Made by a program: the position numbers and the translations under genes. This document shows, in pieces, positions 55,069-64,000 of a DNA stretch of 64,000 nucleotides. Source of the stretch: Daphnia pulex (Eukaryota; Arthropoda; Branchiopoda; Diplostraca; Daphniidae); the NCBI RefSeq assembly GCF_021134715.1, contig NC_060021.1, positions 6,386,001-6,450,000 of the forward strand, written 5' to 3'. Within the stretch, counting starts at the first letter, position 1. Each line of letters starts with the position of its first letter. The notes under the pieces are model-generated. The model saw only the letters and a list, made by a program, of their open reading frames with translations. It was not told the DNA's origin and ran no database searches.

Positions 55069-57436
55069 ATGGTCATGGAAGCCGTTCCGAGCCCACAATG
55101 TGTGGGAAGGGAGTTTGTACGTCAGTACTACACCCTTCTCAATAAAGCTCCTCTGCATTTGCACAGGTATCTATAGACTGTGGTGTAACTCATGTAAGGA
55201 TCTTGATCTTGTGGTAGTAATTTTGTTTTAACATCAGGTTTTACAATCATGATTCGTCATTTGTCCATGGAGGACTCAAGGAACGTTTGCCAGAAGAAGT
55301 CCATGGTCAACAGCAAATCCATCAGAAGATCATGGAGCTCGACTTCCATGATTGCAAAGCGAAGATCTTGTTGGTTGACTCCCATCGCACTCTAGAGAAT
55401 GGAGTTGTTGTCCAGGTATGATGTCTTACTATTAACATATTATCCACAGTTACCAATGTGCATCCTTTTTCCAAGGTATCTGGTGAGCTGTCCAACAATG
55501 GTCAACCAATGCGCCGGTTTGTTCAAACTTTCGTGTTAGCCCCGCAATCAGCTAAAAAGTACTACGTTCGCAACGACATCTTTCGCTATCAGGTAAGTTA
55601 CTACTAATTATCCTGATTGGTTTCATAAATAAAACGTTATTCATTTTCAGGACGATGCTTTCTTTGACGATGAGGATGGCGTCGAAGACCGTCCAGTTGA
55701 GAACGAGAATGAAGTGCAACAACCGCGTCCCGCTCCCGTAAGATTCGTTAATTGGTCTTCATCGAAATTCAACCATTTCAATTACTTTCTGTCTTAAACA
55801 GGTTGAAGTTAATCATGCTCCGGTGGCTCCCGCTGTCGTTCCTCAACCAACGGTCCAACAAACTGAGTTGACTGCCGGACATGCAATTGGAATGAACGGA
55901 ACTGATCAACACGTCGAAGAAGAAATTCGTCAGAGGACTACTCCTTCGGTCACCACATATACGGTTCCACCTGTTCAACAACCAGAACCCGTACAACAAG
56001 TCTCTCGTCCACCGAAAGTTGTTACACCTCCAACTGCAGTAGCAGCACCACCACCACCTGAGAAGTTCGAAGCTGCTCCCGAACCGGTTCGAGAACCTGA
56101 GCCACCCTCTGTTCCAGAGCCAGCACCTGCACCTGCTAAACGTGCACCTGAGACAGTGGCGGCTTCTAATCCATCGGTATGTCAAAATATACATTTCAAG
56201 TATGTGCTCTAGTGTAAAGTGGGATTGTTTTATCAGGCTCCCTCAGAACCGAAGACCTTTGCAAACTTGTTCAAGAACCCCGGCGCTTACAATGGCACAA
56301 CTACTGGTCTCCCCTCAACCGTACCTCCATTTGGTTCGGTGAAGAGCACTACTACAACTAGCTCTACCTCTACTGCTGCTCCTGCTACTGCTCCTGTTAC
56401 TCAGGTAGTTGTTTTAAAATCATATCAGTCAAGGTTCAGAAACTTTACGATTTACTTTTTTTCATGTTGTAGACCAACACTGAATCTACCTCGGCTACTA
56501 CAAACGTCAATGGTAACGATAGTTTCCCTGCTGCTGGACAAACACAGCCGCAACGAAATAACTATCAACGCTCTGCACGTCCTCCAGCGATGGGAAATGG
56601 TCGCACCGTATCGGGTCCAGGATCTTACAACAACAGAGATCGAGATCAAGACCGAGGTAAGATTTTCTTTACATCTCTATCCGTGTGTATTTAATTTCAA
56701 ATACTTACTTAGGCGAAAAAGGTGAACGGTGGTCCGATAACCGTGCCCCATCTCGGGACTCGACTGAAGAGATCGGAGAATGGAAACAACCCAATGGAGA
56801 CGGTTACCAACGTGAAAAGGACCGTGAATTCCGTCGATATGATGACAATCTTCAAGTTTTCGTTGGGAACATTCCTCACGTAACAACTGAAGAAGCTCTC
56901 AAGGTATTTCCTTTGCACCAACCAAAGTAGGGCAACCATTAATATTGGTTCTTTTCAGGAATTGTTTGAGCGTTTCGGCCCCGTTCTTGATGTTAGGATC
57001 CACGGCAAGAATGGTGTCCGAGCTGCTGGTGGAAGAGCTCCACTCTACGCTTTTGTTGTTTTTGAATCGCCAAAGGCTGCAGAAGCTGCGCTTGCAGACA
57101 AGGTATTCAACTTAGCACAGAGGAGGGAATGACAGTATAATTGAATCAATATTCTTTTTGTAGCCCATGCTGAATGGAGATCACCGACTGAATGTTGAGC
57201 CGAAGCGTCGCAACGGCCCACCCAACTCATCAGGTCCTCGCGACGGTCAGCGTGGTGGTTCGATGAATCGCGGAGGTGGCATGGGAGGTCCTGGTAGGGG
57301 AGGGCGTCCCATGGGTTCTATGGGAATGGGCATGAACAGCGGCCCACCACGCGAGGGAGGCAATAGTGGAGGTGGTGGAGGACGTGGAATGGGAAGCGGA
57401 GGTGGACGTGGTGGATACATGCCTCGTCGTCAATAA
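55069..57436 (+). CDS. rin: rasputin / Ras-GAP SH3-binding protein (G3BP)
   Basis: Stress-granule scaffold and RNA-binding protein. Exons 55069-55166, 55238-55415, 55476-55592, 55651-55737, 55802-56176, 56237-56404, 56473-56656, 56713-56903, 56959-57102 and 57164-57436 give 604 aa (human G3BP1 466, fly Rin 690). The NTF2-like domain is at about 8-139 ([36 protein letters not shown]). Next is an acidic segment ([13 protein letters not shown]), a long Pro/Ala/Val-rich linker, then an RRM at about 442-510 with RNP2 LQVFVGNIP and RNP1-like LYAFVVFES, and a Gly/Arg/Met-rich RGG tail ending YMPRRQ. All junctions keep phase. The start MVMEAV has a second in-frame ATG two codons later. Confidence 0.96.
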
Positions 57437-59186
57437 AGAAGGAAGGCCGTGTTTTCTTGCAAACCTTTTAATTTTCAAACTTACTTTCTTTGTCCTCATG
57501 TAGGACTTTCTCTCCACTACGTTTAATTTAACCTACCAGTTTATTATTATTTTTTTTTTTTGCGTTTTCTGATACACCAAACCCGTACCAATCGTACTAA
57601 AATCTTGGTTTGTCTCGTTCGTTCGCTCGCTCTGACCCCACTGTCTCATCCTACTAACTTGATTGGACTTTCAGTCGCAATGTACATATTCGCATGGGTG
57701 TGTCATTCTTTTTTTTTAAAAAACTATCAGTAGCACAATGTTTTTGTCACTTCCGTAAGAAAAGAAAAACCTTAAAAAAAAAGATCAGACCATGGGTGAC
57801 TTTGATGGTGTTGGGTATCAGACGAGAAGCGAAGAAAATCTTTCTTTTTGTTGTGGAGGGGAAAGAAGAAGGCATTATCACCTCTTTGGTCAGCAGGCTA
57901 AGAACTATCAACATAAAATAAGTAAACATTAACAACGTGGTGGCTATAAACGTGATTCCAGCTTCGGTGATGGGCAACCTTTGTGTCGACATCCTCGGTT
58001 ACTCCTTTTCATATCGATTTAAAAAGGAAACCATTCGTCCCCGGGTTCTAGTCGCAGCACTCGTGTTTGGATTTTCATTTGGAATCGTTCAAAATTCAAC
58101 CACCTCCTTCATATTTCTTCACTGACGTACATTGCTGGGTCACCATTTTCATGTTTGCTTTCACCCCATTCTTTCCTTTTGTTGCAATTTTTTTTTCTTT
58201 TTTTAATCATTTGATTTGTTCCCTCAATCCACCATTACTTTTCAAATTTCTGTAAACGTTCTTACTCTTGCTGCAACGTAGATTCGGGAGATTCATCAAC
58301 TTGGACATGTATCGTGTTATGTTAATAATCAACATGCACACAATGGGAAGAAACAACAAAACACACCATATGAATTTTGTCCCCCAAAAACTTTTCTCCA
58401 CCCTTACAGTTACCAATAAAAAAAAATGTCCGGACAAAAAGTTTTGGTAGTGATAAAGTGTACTGTGCCTGTTTTTTGCTTTACGTTTCTTGGTAAACCT
58501 AATTTCTCCATTGCGATTTTACTTACACTCCTACTCTTCAGCTATTTCTGAGCATGAGTATCGTCTTTTCTGTTGTGCAAACAGAAGGGAAAGATAATCA
58601 TGTCGATATTGGGAAAAGTGGATCAATTTTTTCCTCTGTATTCTCCAAAAGTGTATTCTCATTGTGGTAAAAATATCCTCATTTAAACTCCTCGTCCGTC
58701 AACCTCTTGATTCAATAAACAAGCCAGGCCTTTTTAAAAGCCTGAAAAGTCTTAATTCATTCTAATTTCACGTCCTTCACATTGTGGTCTTGTATTTCAA
58801 TATTTTATGCTTCCATAAGTTTATATTGGACGAATGATTGGACAGAGGGGATGGACTCATCAGTCGTAGAACCCGGGGTTAGGGTTCTATGACCGGCCGA
58901 TATGCTTATGCATGGGCATGGCCGCATGGCTGTGCATGGCTTATGGTGGATGGGCTCATGAAGACCGCAACGGAAGGGGCTTCCTTTCTGAATGTATTCA
59001 AAGTAAGCGTCTGCTACATAATGTTACAGACTGACAGATGGAAAATAAAAACTGTAGATTTTAGCAGATTTGTCCGGTTAAACTGAATAAAGAAGAACGA
59101 AACATTACTTGAAAAGTTTTTAAGTTTCTTTAGGCTCTTCAAGATTACTTAAAGAGAAGTTCGTTTTAAAATTAACGGTATCTACG
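57437..59186. other. rasputin 3' UTR and intergenic region
   Basis: Pyrimidine-rich and AT-rich sequence with several AATAAA hexamers (for example near 58415 and 58714), so the rasputin 3' UTR may be long. Open frames here are short and of low complexity. No other gene seen. Confidence 0.5.
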
Positions 59187-62100
59187 ATGGACACCGACGA
59201 CGAATTCTGCTTGAAATGGAACAATCACCATAGCACTTTCATGACTGTGCTTCACAGTCTGTTGAAGAAAGAAATATTGGTTGATGTAACTTTGGCTGCT
59301 GAAGGCCAATTCATTGAAGCACATAAACTTGTGCTTAGTACCTGTTCAGAGTACTTCCAGGTATTTCATTGTCAACATTGTTGGAAAAAAGTTAAAACAT
59401 TTTTTTTTTTTTTTTCCTGTAGGATGCCTTGCAAATTCATGATAATAAGCATGCTTATATTTTCTTGAATAATGTTGCTTTTGATGACCTTAAAGCGCTG
59501 ATAGAATACATGTATTTAGGAGAAGTCAATGTGTCACAAGAACAACTTCCACGATTTTTAGCTTCTGCCGAAGCTCTTAAGATAAAAGGTAGTAATTCAA
59601 CATTTTAAATTTCAATTGTATTGTATTTCAAATAGATATTTTTGTGAAATAATTGTTATTCTGTTTACCTTAGGTTTGTCAGAGAAGGGTGAAACACCGT
59701 CTGAAAATTTGGAGCAATTCATACCTATTCAAGCCAGAGTTAAAAGTATTTCTGGGAAAATTGGGAAAAGTACTAACCGCCAGACAAACACTACTTTAGC
59801 ATCAGCTCCGAGACAAATACGCCAATCGTCGCAGCAGCAACTTATACCTTCTAGCTCTAGTCACCCAATAACAACACATCCACAAGCTGGCCAATCCAAT
59901 AAAAATTATCAAACCTCTTCGGAGTTGATTCCCGATAATGAAGTGACCCCTGAGGTGAATTTTGTGTCCGTCAACTCCCATGGTGACGAGATTGATATTG
60001 GTCAAAATGAAGAAAATGGACTAGGAACTTTGAGCAAAGTTTGGTCCTTAAATGAGGTATTATAATAATTTCAAAAAACCTTGGTTGTTGTTCTATGTTG
60101 AATATTATTTTAGGACAACAATGAAGTAGATTGGGAAAATACTGAGGCTATTTTGGGTAGCAATCCGGAATGTCGCGGTACCCAAGAAGAACGTTATGTC
60201 TCTCCTTCAGAATCCGACAACACCGAATATCGACAGTACGCTGAACCCAACGTTACTCCTTCTACCGTTGGAGATGTGATGCCCTCTCCTTCATCCTCAT
60301 CATCCACTCATGGCAAAAACAAATGGGCCTCAACCTCGGGAGCTAACGCAAATTATTCTGGTCCTGTTAGAGGTAGGACTTATTTTTTTAACTCTTACTG
60401 ATTGCTGCAGAATTCTCAAGTTAGGATTTTTGAAAGTTACTTGTCGAGCTTAATGATTATTGATACTAAAGCGGGAGTCACAACGACTCAGCTCGTACCA
60501 AGCTTCATTAAGACGATTTTTGACGATTTTTGTGTCCTATTAAAAAAGTGAGTTTCCATCAAGAATTGCGTTTACTTGGCTTAGCTTAAGTAGTAAGCCA
60601 GTAATAATTCTATAATGTTCAACTGACTGAGTTGGTTTCGGTACTATTTTTATATTTTCTTCTGAGATAGCGGTATCCTTTGCCATGAATATGCCACAAT
60701 CGTACACAGAATTGTTATGTGGTGTAGTCGCATTGAGTGCAATGTGGGGAATTTTAACATGTTTCTGATAGGAACAGTACGCTAAAATAAGGACTGAATA
60801 CCCATGTGCATCTAAGGGGGTTGGGGTCGGGTCTTTGGGTACGTTACTTACACGACAATTTCAACGATTTTAAAGCTTCTTACTTTCTCATGTAAGAAAT
60901 GCATGAGATATTTATTCGTTTAGATTCTGAGAATGAATTGATAGGGAAGGCGAATTTCATTTTACGTTATTGTTGGTTGAACGAGGAAAATTTTAGTAAA
61001 CCCATTTCCGCCAATTCCAACAGTCCAGACAATAGCCTTCTGCTGACTTCTTTTAATTTAATCGAGTGCTTACCAAGAACTTGTCACACTGATAACAGCT
61101 GAGGAGAAACAGACACAACGACCGATACCAGATTGGAAACTATTTCCACTGTTTCCGCTAAGGGCCAAATTTGCTGGGTTTCAAAAAATATTGTTGAGAA
61201 GTTTCCTCTAAAAAAATCGGGGGTTGGTTCCCATGCCAATACTTACCTTTCTTATTGGATTTTTCCAGTTGTTATTAAACTTTTTGTTTGGAAACTTTGG
61301 TCGTTAAAAGTAGTTGTACTACTTCACGATCAATATTCAAGAAGAAACATCCGTAGAAAAAAAACGTCTGTGTGTAGTCTGGAATTATCAGAGGAGCCTG
61401 GTCGTTCTGTTGTACTCTAAATAATTGGAAGATCGACTTGTGTGGCTCGATGCCAATCTATATCGTTGAAAGCGTCAATTTACTACTCGTCAATATTTAA
61501 TCGATAAAATCTCATTTGGTTTATTAAATTGTGGCATATTTCGTGGTATTAAGGGAACACTATTGAATAAGTCCCTCCCTCACCAGATAAACTGCTTCAG
61601 GAGCTCCGCATTAGTCTGTCAAGAGATCATAGAGTCGAGCGGTTTTACATATTATGTTTCGTCTACTGAGGGGAATACATGTGCAACTTGTGATGGATGG
61701 AACAAGAGAAAGTTCGCTGTATTTGATTTGTCTACGTCGTTGCGAAAACATTTTTAATAGGCAAGCCAATCGGAAGTAACAACAGCGGCGGAGGGGATAC
61801 TTGGCGGAAAACAATGGCGAAAAACAAACAATTGGGTAAACCAGCGCGTTTCTCGTCGAGCGGTTTTCGCAAAGGCAACAACAGCGCGACAGTCGACTGC
61901 CTATCGACCCTAACGTGTCCAAACTGCGGCCGTGGTTATTCACAGAAAGGTTCACTCAACCGTCACCTCAAGTAAACACGCTTTTTTTCTTGTTTCTAAT
62001 TTCCGTGAAATTTTAAACAATTTACTGACGTTTCACTTCTTTCTCTTTTCTATGTCGACATACGAAATAGGTTCGAATGTGGTATTATTCCTAAATTCCC

Positions 62101-62188
62101 ATGTCAGCTCTGTCCGATGCGCTTCCGACGAGCTTACAAACTCACCGAGCACCATAATCGCGTTCATCTCGGAAAGTCGAATGCATAG
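59187..62188 (+). CDS. BTB-zinc finger transcription factor, longitudinals-lacking (lola) type
   Basis: Exons 59187-59360, 59423-59588, 59674-60056, 60114-60372, 61761-61971 and 62071-62188 give 436 aa. The TTK-type BTB domain starts at the N-terminus (DDEFCLKWNNHHSTF, LVDVTLAAEGQ, AHKLVLSTCSEYF, ALIEYMYLGEVNV). A Ser/Gln-rich disordered middle follows. Two C-terminal fingers are a C2HC (CPNCGRGYSQKGSLNRHLKFEC) and a C2H2 (CQLCPMRFRRAYKLTEHHNRVH), the pair seen in many lola isoforms. The BTB part and finger exons are separated by a 1388 bp intron with a phase-1 donor, as in genes that swap 3' finger exons; further finger exons may lie beyond the window. Reading past 60372 would give a short fingerless isoform ending near 60399. 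The exact orthologue (lola, ttk, broad) is not fixed. Confidence 0.88.
60373..61760 (+). other. long intron of the BTB-zinc finger gene
   Basis: 1388 bp between the last shared exon and the finger exon. I looked for further C2H2/C2HC exons on the plus strand and found none; open frames at 60899-61102 and 61133-61420 lack cysteine pairs of finger type. Confidence 0.55.
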
Positions 62189-64000
62189 GAGGAACCGGTC
62201 GCATAAGATTGCAACTTCACCGCGAAACGATTGACGGAACAATACCCTTACTTACTATAAACATTAGACTAATTTATCTCTTGCTAATCAAATATTCGAA
62301 TAGTTTTATTTATCTTATCGACACGGAAGGATTTAGAACACGTTCCCCGATAAATTTGGTTACACATTTACTCCCGAACAATTTTCCCGACGCTATACAT
62401 TTTTGTCTGATTTATTCCTTTTTTATTTTTTTGTCTCGCTATTTTTCTGTCGTTACCTTTCTTGTCGGATTCAGGCAAACACTGTTCCCTGCGTCTTGTT
62501 TGAGTTCGATGAGTGGTTTGCTTTATGGCTCATTCTACCAATTCAATCTGACGTGTTGCGAGGTATATTGAAGTGAAAGATGAGCAACTCTTGGGGCGCG
62601 GGGAAGGGGGGATAAGGCTTATTGGATATTTTTTTTCCTCGATTGTTTGATTTGTGTGTAGCGTACGGAGGAAATGAAGAACGGAAGTTGAAGATTGCAC
62701 GTTACGTTTGACTATAGAAGAATGAATGTTCTTGTGTGCGCTGTGTTGTCCTGATTTCATTGGAAGCGAAAAATCAATTTTGTTTCACTACATGAAACTT
62801 AATGCGTGACAAATGTATATCTATATCTGGGATTGTGGAATATTATAGCCATGGAAACTCATATTTCAATGTCTTTAATATGGGGTATCAATATCGCTTT
62901 CCAATCATCATTTCATTTTTTTTCTCTTGGTATGCGGCCAATCTTGGACAATATCGGTTGTCGGCCTTTTTCCAACTTTTTCAATTTGCGTATTCCGTCG
63001 CCCACGTGCACAGAAAAAAAAATGTCGACCTTTTGTTTTTGAATCTCCGATAAAAGAATGATGACGTCAACGATAAATGCGTAAAAGAAAAATTACGACC
63101 CACGCTAATGCGATGAGAATTTTTCACGGTTCATCATTTCATAATTTTATAATCTATGTACCTTGACTTTTTTCTGGATCGATCGCCGCGTAGCCTGTCG
63201 ACAAAAGTAATAAGCGACATTGCTGACGAATCGCATCGAATGCCTCCCGGCCGATCCAGACTGTTGCCTCGCTTGTCTAAAATCTCTACCTAATACCAGT
63301 TTCTTAATAAGTCGCGACATATTTGTAAAGGATAGTTTTGATTTGAAACTTAGCTCTTCACTGAGAATTTAATCTGGCAAGTTTTTTCATCTGTTTTACT
63401 TGCGTCGCTGGTGCTGCCAAACAATTTAATGAGGAAATATGTTGCACATTTCCTTTTATCAGGAATGAAGGAGTGGGGATAATTTGACTAGAGTAGCGCA
63501 AAAATAGAAAAAAAGAAATGGTGGACTAAATGCGAGGTTTCAACTTTTGATTTGATTTCAAAGGTATCTTGGCGATGGTAGGAAAAGTTTGATTTGGTTA
63601 ACAATGATGCATGAGCTTTCTGTACATAGGGCGCGAGGATTTTCCACTTCCGGAAATGGAAACGAAAACCACTCGGGGGAAATATGCTCTCCGAAAGTAT
63701 TCATTGCATTCAAAACTGATAAAGGGAGAATAAGTATTCTCCGTTTCTAGTCAACAATGAGGACAGTTTCTTTGAGACGGAATAAGCCTCGGACTGATGT
63801 TGCATTTCTTCGTAATCAAGCGAATCTAAATTCTCTATCTAGAATATTCGTTTCCACGATAGCTGGTAACTATTCATTCTGAATGTCCAAGTTAAGCTGA
63901 TTATGGTATCAGTTCTCTACTCTTCGTTTTCGAATGTTCACCGATGACAGGATCGCTTGTAATCATAGCCATAATGTATGTGCTCATCATTCGCATTCTA
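62189..64000. other. 3' flank of the BTB-zinc finger gene, nothing recognised
   Basis: 1.8 kb of AT-rich sequence with short open frames only. A second TGACGTCA palindrome occurs near 63062. No finger exon, RNA gene or mobile element was seen up to the window end. Confidence 0.5.

Overview
This window reads as nuclear DNA of an arthropod with a compact genome, most likely a branchiopod crustacean such as Daphnia. The genus is my inference from gene content and intron size; no search was run. Supporting signs are GT-AG introns mostly of 60-100 bp, closely packed genes on both strands, and arthropod families: a tan-type beta-alanyl-dopamine hydrolase, SmydA-type SET proteins, rasputin/G3BP and a lola-like BTB factor. 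I rebuilt fourteen gene models exon by exon; reading frame is kept across every junction I list.

Layout. 1-4818 (+): PKA type I regulatory subunit, with at least two candidate alternative first exons. 4819-7564: AT-rich, no gene seen. 7565-8532 (-): small single-pass membrane/coiled-coil protein, unrecognised. 9863-10403 (+): DAP1. 10746-12044 (-): LENG1. 12918-13979 (-): membrane-anchored GIY-YIG nuclease-like protein. 15112-17036 (-) and 17456-19856 (+): a divergent pair of SmydA paralogues. 20581-22402 (+): secreted Tyr/Pro-rich repeat protein. 22600-24088 (-): tan-like hydrolase. 25299-26135 (-): DAZAP2. 27066-29401 (-): polo kinase (PLK1). 29942-38064 (+): CTF18, whose penultimate intron is 4.3 kb. 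38490-46086 (-): Drgx paired-type homeobox gene. 46087-51342: gene-free flank of Drgx. 51343-53621 (+): ETNPPL/PHYKPL-type phospho-lyase. 55069-57436 (+): rasputin/G3BP. 59187-62188 (+): BTB-zinc finger protein of lola type. 62189-64000: nothing recognised.

How genes relate. Polo and CTF18 (mitosis and S phase) are head to head over a 540 bp spacer that holds a perfect E2F-type site. The tan-like enzyme, of a family that acts in dopamine metabolism, lies tail to tail with a Tyr-rich secreted protein of cuticle type. Drgx has large sparse introns and a large sparse flank; the neighbouring CTF18 has one intron of the same character, which suggests that Drgx regulatory DNA may lie inside CTF18.

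Most worth a second look are the putative myristoylated N-terminus of PKA-R1 with a consensus CRE upstream, the two-membrane-segment GIY-YIG protein, the possible pro-protein layout of the Tyr-rich gene, the stop-free in-frame polo intron, and the CTF18/Drgx arrangement.
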